Shown here: positions 24,551 to 32,554 of the stretch, piece after piece
Position numbering within the stretch: position 1 is the stretch's first letter
Layout of the letters: each line of letters begins with the position of its first letter
NCBI GenBank assembly: GCA_027587225.1
Contig: JAPDDQ010000029.1
Coordinates: forward strand, 1 to 64,000
Length of the DNA: 64,000 nucleotides
Source of the DNA: Solirubrobacter taibaiensis
Lineage (GTDB): Bacteria; Actinomycetota; Thermoleophilia; Solirubrobacterales; Solirubrobacteraceae
Reading direction: 5' to 3'
Position numbers and translations under genes: made by a program
Notes under the pieces: model-generated
The model's input: only the letters and a program-made list of their open reading frames with translations
Databases searched by the model: none
Told to the model about the DNA's origin: nothing

Positions 24551-25108
24551 CTACGGGTAGCGCTGGCGAAGCCGGCGGTCGACGCCGGTGGCGCGGGCGA
24601 GGCGGGCGAGGAGTCGCAGGCCGTGATCGAGCAGCGTGTACACGCCCGGGAGCCGGCCGTCGCCCCACTCCAGCAGCAACGCCGCGTGCAGCGGGTTGCG
24701 TGGCATCCCGTTCTTGAGGACGCGACCGTCGGCGGCCAGCCCGTAGGCGACGCGCAGCGAGGTCTCAAAGCCGGGCTGCCCCGGCCGTAGCTCCACCTGC
24801 GCGACCACCGGCTCGGAGCTCGCGTTCGACCAGGCATGCAGGGCGCCGATCGGCACGGTCGCTTCCTCGCCCGGTCCGAGGATCAACTGCTCGCCGTCGA
24901 TCATCAGGTTCAGGCGGCCTTCGAGGACGGCGAAGCGCTCCGTGTAGCTGCGGTGGTAGTGCGGGGTGACGTTCCCGCCCGCGGCGACCTCGATCTCGCC
25001 GAGCGAGCGCTCACCGCCGGACTCCCCGCTGGTCTCGATGAACGTGAAGGCATCGCCTTGGACGGGGTTCACGATCCGCCGCCGCGGCGCAGCATCAATC
25101 CTGGTCAT
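24551..25108 (-). CDS. cupin-domain protein
   Basis: A 185-residue single-domain cupin. VTPHYHRSYTERFAVLEGRLNLMIDG is cupin motif 1 (H-x-H and Glu metal ligands), and PIGALHAWSNASSEPVVAQVEL is motif 2 with the last His. The substrate is unknown. The SDR gene ends upstream on the same strand, with its start 765 bp away, so this gene follows the SDR in one direction with a 39-bp gap and may form an operon with it. Confidence 0.83.
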   Translation of the reverse strand: MTRIDAAPRRRIVNPVQGDAFTFIETSGESGGERSLGEIEVAAGGNVTPHYHRSYTERFAVLEGRLNLMIDGEQLILGPGEEATVPIGALHAWSNASSEPVVAQVELRPGQPGFETSLRVAYGLAADGRVLKNGMPRNPLHAALLLEWGDGRLPGVYTLLDHGLRLLARLARATGVDRRLRQRYP

Positions 25109-25147
25109 GCACCGCAGGACGTCGTTACCGGGCGCTTTCTTCCGCGG

Positions 25148-25873
25148 TCACCATGGCACGACGCCCGCGTCGTCGAAGAAGCCGCCGCGCGGCCCATCTG
25201 CGTGCAGGGTGGCGAGCCGGATCGCGATCGCGGCGCCCTGCTCGGGTGTGCGCGGCGCGTTGAAGCCGGTGAAGTCGGTCGCGACGTAGCCGGGGCAGCA
25301 GGCGTTCACGATGACGTCGGTGTCGGCGAGGCGGCGTGCGTACTGCACCGTGACGCTGTTGAGCATCGACTTCGACGGGGCGTACGCCGCCATCACCGGC
25401 CCGGTCTGCAGGGTCAGCGAGCCCATGTTGCTCGACACGTTCACGACGCGTGGCGCGTCCGCGCGCAGGAGCAGCGGGAGCACGGCGTTCGTCACGCGCA
25501 CGACGCCGAACACGTTCGTGTCGAGAACGGTGCGGACGACATCCAGGTCCAGCGTCGTCGGGTCTTGCGCGCCGCCGTCGAACCGGCCGGAGATGCCGGC
25601 GTTGTTGACCAGCACGTCGAGCCGCCCGGTCGTCTGCTCGATCGTCGCGGCGGCCGCGGCGACGCTGTCGTCGGAGGTGACGTCGAGGGCGACGCCGAAC
25701 GCGTCGACGCCCGCGGCGCGCAGCCGCTCGACGGCTTCCGCGCGGCGGGCGTCGTCGCGCGCGCCCACCGCGACCGTGAAGCTGAGCGTGCCCAGTCCCT
25801 GGGCGATGGCGAAGCCGATGCCCTTGTTCGCGCCGGTGACCAGCGCGGTCTTCGTGTCGTTCACGTGAGGCAT
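25148..25873 (-). CDS. short-chain dehydrogenase/reductase
   Basis: A 241-residue classical SDR. ALVTGANKGIGFAIAQGLG is the TGxxxGxG cofactor loop, VNNAGIS the NNAG motif, VVNVSSNMGS carries the catalytic Ser, and YAPSKS gives Tyr-x-x-x-Lys. Residues ARDDARRAEA after beta-2 suggest NADP preference. It diverges from a LysR gene across a perfect palindrome, so regulation by that LysR is likely. The cupin gene lies downstream on the same strand. Confidence 0.9.
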   Translation of the reverse strand: MPHVNDTKTALVTGANKGIGFAIAQGLGTLSFTVAVGARDDARRAEAVERLRAAGVDAFGVALDVTSDDSVAAAAATIEQTTGRLDVLVNNAGISGRFDGGAQDPTTLDLDVVRTVLDTNVFGVVRVTNAVLPLLLRADAPRVVNVSSNMGSLTLQTGPVMAAYAPSKSMLNSVTVQYARRLADTDVIVNACCPGYVATDFTGFNAPRTPEQGAAIAIRLATLHADGPRGGFFDDAGVVPW

Positions 25874-25920
25874 GGTGGGCGCGCTGCCCGCTGGTTTCCA
25901 AGACCGATTCGGTACGCCCT

Positions 25921-25937
25921 GATACCTGCTAGGTATC
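25921..25937. promoter_or_regulatory. perfect LysR-type palindrome between SDR and LysR genes
   Basis: gatacct-gct-aggtatc is a perfect 7-bp dyad. Within it ATACC-N5-GGTAT has the T-N11-A shape known for LysR boxes. It lies 6 bp before the LysR start and 48 bp before the SDR start. An imperfect -10 (TAGGTA, 7 nt before GTG 25943) overlaps its right arm, so binding would repress lysR. Confidence 0.68.
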
Positions 25938-25942
25938 GGTCC

Positions 25943-26785
25943 GTGCACGATCTCGAGACCCGCGAGCTGCGGTACTTCGTCGCCGTCGCCGAGGAGCTGC
26001 ACTTCGGACGCGCCGCCACGCGGCTCGGGATCGCCCAACCGCCACTCTCCCGGGCGATCCGCCAGCTGGAGCAGCGGCTCGGCGTCCAGCTCTTCGAGCG
26101 CGACCGCCGTGGCGTGGCGCTCACCGACGCCGGCCGGGTCCTGCTGCGGGAGGGGCGGGCGGCCCTCGACGCCGTCGCGGCCGCGGCGCGGCGGACGCAG
26201 CGCGCCGCGGACCCGACGCGGCCGCTCGTGCTCGCGACCAAGGCCGGGGCGTCCCACGCGCTGCTGCAGCGGCTCCTCGACGCGGCGACGGAGCCGCTCG
26301 AGGTCGTGCTGTGCGAGGTCGGCGAACAGGCCGGGCTGCTGCGCGACGGCCGCGCCGACGTGGCCCTCATGCACCGTCCCGTCGACGACCTCGCCGGGTT
26401 CGACACAGAAGATCTCCACGTCGAAGGCCAGGTCGCGATCCTGCCCGCGTCGCACCCGCTTGCGGGGCGGGATCAGCTCACGCTGGCGGACGTCAGCGAC
26501 GTGCCGGACCTGCCGATCGCCCGCTGGCCACGGCTCGACGGGACCTACCCGGACGGGCCCGGGCCGGAGGTGCGCACCCAGTCACAGCTCGCCCAGCTCG
26601 TCGCGCTCGGCAGGACGCTGCTGGTCATCCCCGCCTCCAGCCGGGCCTGGCAGTGGCCCGAACACGTCGCGGTGCCTGTCGTGGACGCCCCGCACATCAC
26701 CACGGTGCTCGCCTGGCCGTCGAGCCATCGCTCACCGGCGGTGACGTCGCTCGTCCGCGTGGCCGCCGGGCTGCGCGGCGACTGA
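25943..26785 (+). CDS. LysR-family transcriptional regulator
   Basis: A 280-residue protein. ETRELRYFVAVAEELHFGRAATRLGIAQPPLSRAIRQLEQRLG is a textbook LysR N-terminus, and RRGVALTDAGRVLL follows. The effector domain is shorter than usual. I chose the GTG at 25943 because the domain begins right there; the frame stays open 1.1 kb upstream only because it is antisense to the SDR and cupin genes. It probably controls the divergent SDR. Confidence 0.88.
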   Translation: MHDLETRELRYFVAVAEELHFGRAATRLGIAQPPLSRAIRQLEQRLGVQLFERDRRGVALTDAGRVLLREGRAALDAVAAAARRTQRAADPTRPLVLATKAGASHALLQRLLDAATEPLEVVLCEVGEQAGLLRDGRADVALMHRPVDDLAGFDTEDLHVEGQVAILPASHPLAGRDQLTLADVSDVPDLPIARWPRLDGTYPDGPGPEVRTQSQLAQLVALGRTLLVIPASSRAWQWPEHVAVPVVDAPHITTVLAWPSSHRSPAVTSLVRVAAGLRGD

Positions 26786-27020
26786 GCACGTGATCCTCAC
26801 GGCTCGCGATGCCCGCCACACGGCAGCCACCGCTTGCGATGCTTTCACGGGTGCAACTCGGGCGAAGCGGACGGTCCGCTCGAGTGTTCACGATGTGGCC
26901 GCCGGCGTTCTTCGTGAATCGAGGCGTCATCCGCGAGCGAGGTCGAGCAGATCGCCGCGGCCGCGTGCGAGCCCCAGCGGGCTTCGACAGCCGATGGAGC
27001 GCCCGGCCCGCGGACCTCGA

Positions 27021-27035
27021 TGACGCGTAGCGTCA
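27021..27035. terminator. short hairpin at the SUFU gene end
   Basis: tgacgc-gta-gcgtca forms a 6-bp stem overlapping the SUFU stop codon. The 247 bp between the LysR and SUFU stops (26786-27032) otherwise show nothing recognisable. A terminator role is weakly supported. Confidence 0.25.
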
Positions 27036-27617
27036 CCGCGACGCGTCCGTGATCAGCAACGGGTTGTGCTCGGCGAGTCGCTCCAGGACGGCGGCGGTCG
27101 AAGTGGCCTGCATCTCGCCGAGCTCCTGCGGCGTGATGCCGACGAGCGTGTAGAACTCGAAGCTGCCGTGCGGGCTCTCGGTCCAGGTGGGAAGCGACGG
27201 GTCTGACGCGAACGCCAGCGCCTCCAGGGCGCAGCCCGGCTCGCCCGTGATCGGTCCGCCCACCGACAACCGGTGTCCCACGCAGAAGTCGTGGCCGGCG
27301 CGCGCCGCGCCGGCGATACTGGCCAGCAGCGTGAACGGCCACGCGGGTGGCTCTGGTTCGTCGCCGCGGGCGGTGCGGAAGGTCAGCTCGTAGCCGAAGC
27401 CGCTGACCTCGGCGACCTCGGAATCTTTGACGAAGAGCTCCGTCAGCCCGTAGGTCACGAAATGCCAGTGGTCGGTCTGGCCGTAGGCGCTCACGCCCTG
27501 CAGCGGCGACCCGAACGCGACCCCGGGCGCCAATGCGCGGTGGAACGGTTCCGCGTCGCCGTGTACGGCGCGCAGCGCCGCATCGATGGCGTCCCAGCCC
27601 GGCGCTTGCTCGCTCAT
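27033..27617 (-). CDS. suppressor-of-fused (SUFU)-domain protein
   Basis: A 194-residue protein. FHRALAPGVAFGSPLQGVSAYGQTDHWHFVTYGLTELF, EVSGFGYELTFRT and PAWPFTLLASIAGAARAGHDFCVGHRL match the bacterial SUFU-like domain, named for the animal Hedgehog-pathway inhibitor. Bacterial members are often immunity or contact-system proteins, but no toxin is adjacent. The start overlaps the stop of the secreted propeller gene by 4 bp (ATGA) and has GAGGGAAC as its ribosome site, so the two are translationally coupled. Confidence 0.82.
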   Translation of the reverse strand: MSEQAPGWDAIDAALRAVHGDAEPFHRALAPGVAFGSPLQGVSAYGQTDHWHFVTYGLTELFVKDSEVAEVSGFGYELTFRTARGDEPEPPAWPFTLLASIAGAARAGHDFCVGHRLSVGGPITGEPGCALEALAFASDPSLPTWTESPHGSFEFYTLVGITPQELGEMQATSTAAVLERLAEHNPLLITDASR

Positions 27618-28588
27618 GTTCCCTCGCAGCCGTCGAGTGTCATGGGCCCTGGGGTTCCCGCGGGGGGCGGCCCGGCGAACACGCAGGTGCCGGTGCCGAA
27701 TGCCAGCGTGGTGCCGTCGTAGGCCAGCGCGCTGACCGAGGGGATCGGGGGCGTGACCACGCGCACGGTGCCGTTCGGGCGGACGAGCACGATCTCGCTG
27801 CGGCCCGCGGCGGTCGGGCGCGCCACGGCGAGCTCGCGCGGCCCGACCGCGTACTCGAACTGGTACGCCGTCGTGCGCGCGACCGTCCGAGGCCGCGGGC
27901 GGCTGCGGGTCGCGGTCATGATCCGGCCGGGGTCGTCGTCTCCCCGGACGAACCACAGGCGGCCGTCGGGCGCGAGTCCGTAGGTACTGTTCGGCTTGCG
28001 CACGCGGTAGCGCTCGCGGCCCGTTCTCAGGTCGACGACGACGATCGTCTCGTCGCCGGTGGCGAAGTTCACGGCGAAGGCGGCATACCGGCCGGCCGCG
28101 GTGACGATCGCGGGGCGCTCGCCCTTGAACTCGATGCGGCGCCGCTTCCCGGTGCGCACGTTGCGCAGCTCCAACCGCCCGCGATCCCGCGCGCGACGCT
28201 GGAGCGTGACGACGGTGTCCCCGGTCACGGCGATGTCGATCGTCGTGCGGGGCAGGCGCCTGAGCGGCCCGCCGAGCGGCCCGTAGTAGTCGCCGTCGCC
28301 GCCGCCCACCGCCTGCGTGATCGTCGCCATCGCGGAGGCGGACGCCTGGATCTCCTCCACGAACCGGGACGGCCGCGGGAAGGCGATCGGCCGCACGCTC
28401 CCGTCCAACCCGTGGAGCGTCAGCGCCGACGTGCCGTCCGTGGGCGTGGCACCGACCACCACCGAGCCGCCGCCGATGGCCACGTCGTCGTCGGGCGTGA
28501 CCTGCGCGATGCGGGTGTAGTCGGCCGCGGCGGGCGTCGCCACGACGAGCAGGGCGGTGAGGGAGATGGCCGCGCCGAGGGTCCGCAT
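27614..28588 (-). CDS. secreted beta-propeller-like protein
   Basis: A 324-residue protein with a signal peptide (MRTLGAAISLTALLVVATPAAA). The mature part alternates short strands such as LELRNVRTGKRRRIEFKGERPAIVTAAGRYAAFAV, in the manner of WD40 or TolB-like propellers. One Cys pair lies near the C-terminus (GTCVFAGPPP, DGCEGT). No catalytic residues are recognisable. It is translationally coupled to the SUFU gene downstream. Function is unknown. Confidence 0.68.
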   Translation of the reverse strand: MRTLGAAISLTALLVVATPAAADYTRIAQVTPDDDVAIGGGSVVVGATPTDGTSALTLHGLDGSVRPIAFPRPSRFVEEIQASASAMATITQAVGGGDGDYYGPLGGPLRRLPRTTIDIAVTGDTVVTLQRRARDRGRLELRNVRTGKRRRIEFKGERPAIVTAAGRYAAFAVNFATGDETIVVVDLRTGRERYRVRKPNSTYGLAPDGRLWFVRGDDDPGRIMTATRSRPRPRTVARTTAYQFEYAVGPRELAVARPTAAGRSEIVLVRPNGTVRVVTPPIPSVSALAYDGTTLAFGTGTCVFAGPPPAGTPGPMTLDGCEGT

Positions 28589-28630
28589 CGAATGGGGATC
28601 ATCACGCGGCGCCGCGCGCGGCGCGCCGGG

Positions 28631-29596
28631 TCAGGCGCGGTCGGTCGCCACGCGCAGGGGGCGCGGGGCAGGGGCGGGAGCGCGCGGGCGCTCGCCGAGC
28701 TTGACCACGATCACGCCCGCCACGATCAACGCGCCGCCCGCGAGCTGGAGCGGCCCGGGGAGCTGGTCGAGCAGCACCCACGCGAACGTCACGCCCGCGA
28801 CGACCTCCAGCAACGCGACGAACGAGGAGAGCCGCGAGCCGAGCCGCACGCTCGCCGCGACCCCGAAGCAGTAGGCGAGCCCGGCCGTCACGACGCCGAG
28901 CCCCAGCAAGGGCAGCCACCACGCCACGGCGGTGCCCGCGTAGACGGGGGAGGTGGTCGTCGTGTCCATCGCCAGGATGCCGACGGCGCCGAGCACGGCC
29001 AGCACGAGCGTCCCGGCGGCCAGGCCGGCGCCGGCCAGCACCACGGGCGGCAGGTCGGGGCGCGGCGTCGCCGCGAGGACGAAGTAGGACGCGGCGCAGA
29101 CCATCGCGATCAGCGCCCACAGCACGCCGAGCGGAGCGAGATTCGCGCCTGACAAGAGATCGAGCACGAGCACGAGGCCGATCGCGGCGATCGCGGCTCC
29201 GGCGACGGTCAGTGGACCGGGGCGCTCGCCGTGGCGCAGCCACAGCCACACGACCACGGCGGCGGGCGCCGTGTACTCGATCAGCAACGCGGGCCCGACG
29301 TCCATGCGCTCCACCGCGGAGAAGTAGGCGAACTGCGCGCCCGCGACCGGCACCGCGCCGAACAGCAGCAACAGGCCGGCGTTCGCGCGCAGCACGCCCC
29401 AGCGACCGCGCAGCGCGCGGGCGGCGAGCGGCGCCACGACCAGCGCGCCGATGGCCAGACGGGCCAACACGACGGCCCCGGGAGACCAGCCGGCATCGAG
29501 CAATCCGCGGGCGAACGAGCCCGAAAGCCCGAACGCTGCCGCGGAAGCGACCGCGAAGACCAGACCAACACTCATGTCATTGCCCATACCCGGCAT
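28631..29596 (-). CDS. EamA/DMT-superfamily transporter
   Basis: A 321-residue, 10-TM protein with two tandem EamA repeats (about 10-140 and 155-295); AVPVAGAQFAYFSAVERMDVGPALLIEYTAPAAVVVWLWL is typical. These transporters export amino acids or other small metabolites. I chose the ATG at 29596 because TACTGT lies 8 nt upstream; ATG 29575 is the alternative. It diverges from a CGNR zinc-finger regulator across 24 bp. Confidence 0.85.
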   Translation of the reverse strand: MPGMGNDMSVGLVFAVASAAAFGLSGSFARGLLDAGWSPGAVVLARLAIGALVVAPLAARALRGRWGVLRANAGLLLLFGAVPVAGAQFAYFSAVERMDVGPALLIEYTAPAAVVVWLWLRHGERPGPLTVAGAAIAAIGLVLVLDLLSGANLAPLGVLWALIAMVCAASYFVLAATPRPDLPPVVLAGAGLAAGTLVLAVLGAVGILAMDTTTTSPVYAGTAVAWWLPLLGLGVVTAGLAYCFGVAASVRLGSRLSSFVALLEVVAGVTFAWVLLDQLPGPLQLAGGALIVAGVIVVKLGERPRAPAPAPRPLRVATDRA

Positions 29597-29604
29597 GGCC
29601 GATG

Positions 29605-29610
29605 ACAGTA
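29605..29610 (-). promoter_or_regulatory. -10 hexamer TACTGT (EamA gene)
   Basis: TACTGT on the minus strand ends 8 nt before the ATG at 29596. It overlaps the opposing -10 by two bases, so the two promoters exclude each other. Confidence 0.45.
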
Positions 29611-29614
29611 ACAT
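29609..29614 (+). promoter_or_regulatory. -10 hexamer TAACAT (CGNR gene)
   Basis: TAACAT ends 6 nt before the GTG at 29621 and sits in a gtaac-at-gtaac direct repeat. Confidence 0.45.
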
Positions 29615-29620
29615 GTAACC

Positions 29621-30160
29621 GTGCTGTTTGCCCATGACACGGAGCTGTCGCTGATCGCCGCCGTCGCGCTGGTCAACAGCGCCGTCGAGCCGGACACGCT
29701 CACGGAGATCGAGCAGCTCGACGCGTTCTACGAGGAACACCAGTTCTCCGGTCGGCGAGATGGGGACGCGGCGGAGCTGGAAGCGATACGTGCGCTGCGG
29801 CCGGTGCTCCGCGAGCTGCTCACGGCCGAGCGCGACACGGCCGCCGAGCTCGTCAACGCCCTGCTCGCCGACGCGCAGGCGCTGCCGCAGCTCTTCCGCC
29901 ACGACGGCCTGGACTGGCACATCCACGCCGTCCCCCGCGACGCGCCGCTGGACCGGCGCATCGCCGTGGAGGCGGCGATGGCGATGGTGGACCTCATCCG
30001 CGCCGACGAGCTCTCGCGGCTCTCGATCTGTGACGACGACCGCTGCGAGTGCCTCGTGCTCGACCTCTCGCGCAACCGCTCTCGCCGCTACTGCGACACG
30101 ACGTGCGCGAACCGCAACGCGGTCGCCGCGTATCGCGCGCGGCGCAAGTCCGGCGCTTGA
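29621..30160 (+). CDS. CGNR zinc-finger domain protein (ABATE family)
   Basis: A 179-residue protein. The N-terminal helical ABATE domain reads DTELSLIAAVALVNSAVEPDTL and later DGLDWHIHAV. The C-terminal zinc finger has C-x4-C (ICDDDRCECLV) and C-x3-C (YCDTTCANRNAVAAYRARR), where CANR replaces the name-giving CGNR. The family is thought to regulate transcription. It starts at GTG with a leaderless -10, diverges from one EamA gene and overlaps the next EamA gene by 4 bp, so it probably controls both exporters. Confidence 0.85.
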   Translation: MLFAHDTELSLIAAVALVNSAVEPDTLTEIEQLDAFYEEHQFSGRRDGDAAELEAIRALRPVLRELLTAERDTAAELVNALLADAQALPQLFRHDGLDWHIHAVPRDAPLDRRIAVEAAMAMVDLIRADELSRLSICDDDRCECLVLDLSRNRSRRYCDTTCANRNAVAAYRARRKSGA

Positions 30161-31056
30161 CGACACGCCGGCGCACCGCATATGAAGAGATGGCGATCGC
30201 CGGCGTGCTCTGGGGCACGATCGGGCCGGCCGTCGCGATCGTGGCCGAGCACACCTCGCTCAGCCCGCTCCAGACCGCGTTCTGGCGGCTGCTGATCGCG
30301 ATCGTGCCGGTGACCGCCCTCGCGCTGTACATGACGCGCGGCGGGCGCCGCCCGACCCGCACCTCCCTGTCGCTCGCGCTGGCGGTGGGAACGCTCGTAG
30401 CCGCGTCGCAACTGTCGTACTTCGCGGCGGTCGCGGACTCCGGCATCGCCATCCCGACCCTGATCCCGTGCGGGCTCGGGCCGATCCTCACCGCGCTCGG
30501 GCAGACCGTGATCTTCAAGGAGCGCGTCGACGGCCGGACGTTCGTCGCCATGGCCGCGGCGATCACCGGCCTCGCGCTGCTCGTGCTCGACGGGCCGGCC
30601 GAGGTGACCACCAAGGGCGTCCTGTTGAGCATCGTGTCCGCGGTCACCTACGCGGCGTACACGCTCGCCGCGGGACCCGTGAGCCGGCGCATGGACGTGA
30701 CGGCCCTCAACGCCGCGTCGATCACCGGCGGCGCGCTCGCGATGCTGCCGTTCGTCCTGCTCGCCGGCGGTCCGGGCGTCGCGGACTCGGCCGCCGGCTG
30801 GGCCGCGCTGCTGCACCTCGGCCTCGTCGTCTCCGGCTTCTCCTACCTGTTGTACTTCAACGCCGCGCGGGTCCTGCCGTCGACGCACATCACCATCCTC
30901 GTCCTGCTGGAGCCGCTCGTCGCGGCGCTGATCGCGGTCGCGTTCTTCGACGAAGCACTCACGCTCGGGGTGATCGCCGGCGGCGTGCTCATGCTGGGCG
31001 CGGTCATCGCCCTGCGCGCGCCGGAGGACGCGGAGCCGCACCCGCCACCGGGGTGA
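30157..31056 (+). CDS. EamA/DMT-superfamily transporter
   Basis: A 299-residue, 10-TM protein with two EamA repeats (MAIAGVLWGTIGPAVAIVAEHT at the start; TTKGVLLSIVSAVTYAAYTLAAGPVSRR opening the second). The TTG start overlaps the CGNR stop (TTGA), implying coupling; ATG 30190 is an alternative that removes 11 residues. Together with the divergent EamA gene it frames the CGNR regulator. Confidence 0.83.
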   Translation: MTTRRRTAYEEMAIAGVLWGTIGPAVAIVAEHTSLSPLQTAFWRLLIAIVPVTALALYMTRGGRRPTRTSLSLALAVGTLVAASQLSYFAAVADSGIAIPTLIPCGLGPILTALGQTVIFKERVDGRTFVAMAAAITGLALLVLDGPAEVTTKGVLLSIVSAVTYAAYTLAAGPVSRRMDVTALNAASITGGALAMLPFVLLAGGPGVADSAAGWAALLHLGLVVSGFSYLLYFNAARVLPSTHITILVLLEPLVAALIAVAFFDEALTLGVIAGGVLMLGAVIALRAPEDAEPHPPPG

Positions 31057-31098
31057 TCCGAGAAGACCCCGGGCGACGAGGGTGGGCAGCGCGCCGCT

Positions 31099-31626
31099 GG
31101 GCGTGGCGTTCACGTTTCGGCGCGCTGCGTGCGGCGCGGTGTCCGGAACGGCAGCACCTAGGGGGGAGGGAGCGGCGTTTCCGCGCCGGGGCGTGAACAT
31201 CGCCTCCGGGCGCCGCGTGGCACGGCCGAAGTGGCGTGCCGCTCTCAGTCAAGCTACGGGCACCGGAAATCGCGAGGAGCGGCTCTGGTCGCTTCATACC
31301 GCTCCACGTCCGGCCGATCGCACTCGATCACGACCGCGCTTCGAACAAAGGGGGTGGTGGACGTTAGTTTCGGTTTCCGATACTTACATCCACCACCCCC
31401 TTGCCGGCGCGTGTTCGTTTCCGCGAGATCCGCAGGAGGCCGACGGACGAGCGCGGCGCCCCACGAAATGTCAGTGGCCCGTACCTTGACTGAGCCCGGC
31501 CGTGCCACGCGGAGCCCGGAGGCGATTGTTCGCGCCGCGGGCGGAAACGCCGCTCCCTTCCCCCTCGGTGGCCGCCGTTCCGGGCCAGGCACCGAGCTCA
31601 GCGCGCCGGAAGTGAGCGCCACGCCC
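31099..31626. repeat. composite inverted-repeat element with central hairpin
   Basis: Two long arms face each other: 31099-31257 and 31481-31626. By eye most positions match across the reverse complement, including runs such as gggcgtggcg, gggagcggcgtttccg, atcgcctccggg and ccgcgtggcacggccg; the left arm carries an extra stretch of about 15 nt near its inner end. Between them lies a perfect 14-bp stem (31348-31361 with 31389-31402, key aagggggtggtgga) around a 27-nt loop. No transposase is nearby and no flanking direct repeat is obvious. It could be a non-autonomous mobile element, two copies of a dispersed repeat in opposite orientation, or a structured RNA. Confidence 0.7.
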
Positions 31627-31795
31627 CCCCGACCGCGTCCGTCGCGGTCCGCAACCGCTCTGCGAGATCCGTACCCCTGTCGCCGTGCGGCCGCGCGCTC
31701 GCGGTCGAAGCGCACCTGGTCGTCCAGGGTGTCCACCCCGGCGAACGCGGTCCAGTCGGCGACCTTTGCCCGGAACGCGGCGCATGAGCCGCGGC

Positions 31796-31801
31796 TACGC
31801 T
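31796..31801 (+). promoter_or_regulatory. -10 hexamer TACGCT (leaderless, response regulator)
   Basis: TACGCT ends 6 nt before the GTG at 31808. Confidence 0.45.
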
Positions 31802-31807
31802 GCGGCA

Positions 31808-32548
31808 GTGGAGCACACGTTCGAAGGTCCCCCGCCCGTCGCGGCGCAGCGCGCCGTCCGGGTGGCGGTGATCGACGATGACCAGGCCTTCGTGACGGTG
31901 CTCGTGAAGCGCTTGACGGCGCTGGGGTGGCCGCACCGGGTGCTGGCCTCGCCGGTGCCGGTCGACGCGCTGGTCCGGATGCGGCTGGACGCGTTGATCG
32001 TCGATCCGGTCGTGCTGGCGCCACACGCGTGGACGTATCTGGAGTCGGTGTGCGGAGAGCTGCCGACGCTCGGGGTGATCGCGTGCACGGGGCGTACGTC
32101 GGTGGCTCAGCGCGTGCGCGGGTTCCGGACGGGCGTCGACGACTGGGTGACCAAGCCGTGCCATCCGGAGGAGGTCATCGCGCGCGTCGAGGCCGTGGTG
32201 CGGCGGCGGCGCCGGGCGGACCGGCCGGAGCACGTCGCGGCGGTCGCGCTGGGCGAGCTCGAGGTGCGGGCGGACGCGTTCGAGGTCTTCGCCGGCGGCA
32301 TCCCCGCGGAGCTGACGCGGCGCGAGTTCGAGGTGCTGCACGTGCTGGTGGCGGCGGACGGCCGGGTGCTGGCGCGCGAGGAGATCTACCGGTTGGTGTG
32401 GGGCTACGACATGGTCCCCGGCGACCGCTCGGTGGACGTGTTCGTGCGCAAGGTGCGCGCCAAGCTCGAACGCGTGTCGCCGGGGTGGCGGTACATCCAC
32501 ACGCACCACGGCGTCGGCTACCGGTTGGTAGCCGAGCCGGTTGCGTAG
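31808..32548 (+). CDS. OmpR/PhoB-type response regulator
   Basis: A 246-residue protein. The receiver domain has VAVIDDDQAF (acidic pocket), RLDALIVDPVVL (phospho-acceptor Asp) and DDWVTKPCHPEEV (Lys). The C-terminal winged helix reads PAELTRREFEVLHVLVAADGRVLAREEIYRLVWG and ends RYIHTHHGVGYRLV. No histidine kinase gene is adjacent, so it is an orphan. ATG 31784 would add eight residues; GTG 31808 is favoured by the hexamer spacing. The palindromic element lies directly upstream. Confidence 0.9.
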   Translation: MEHTFEGPPPVAAQRAVRVAVIDDDQAFVTVLVKRLTALGWPHRVLASPVPVDALVRMRLDALIVDPVVLAPHAWTYLESVCGELPTLGVIACTGRTSVAQRVRGFRTGVDDWVTKPCHPEEVIARVEAVVRRRRRADRPEHVAAVALGELEVRADAFEVFAGGIPAELTRREFEVLHVLVAADGRVLAREEIYRLVWGYDMVPGDRSVDVFVRKVRAKLERVSPGWRYIHTHHGVGYRLVAEPVA

Positions 32549-32554
32549 AAGCGC

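Larger units (their letters stand above)
31057..31807. other. 750-bp non-coding interval containing a large palindromic element
   Basis: No gene with convincing codon structure is present between the EamA stop and the response regulator. Open frames here read through on both strands with Arg/Pro-rich, low-complexity translations. The interval is dominated by the inverted repeat at 31099-31626 (separate entry) and ends in the promoter of the response regulator. Confidence 0.6.

Noticed and set aside
24836..25942. Upstream extension of the LysR reading frame by 369 codons
   Set aside because: It is antisense to the cupin and SDR genes and has no homology-like features; the LysR domain begins at the GTG at 25943.
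31082..31489. Plus-strand open frame across the left arm of the palindromic element
   Set aside because: Low-complexity Arg/Pro translation without a ribosome site; similarity between the arms in translation may be only a result of DNA similarity, so it was kept as a repeat and not called as a gene.
31254..32024. Minus-strand open frame across the right arm and the response-regulator start
   Set aside because: It runs antisense into the response regulator receiver domain and has no start signal.
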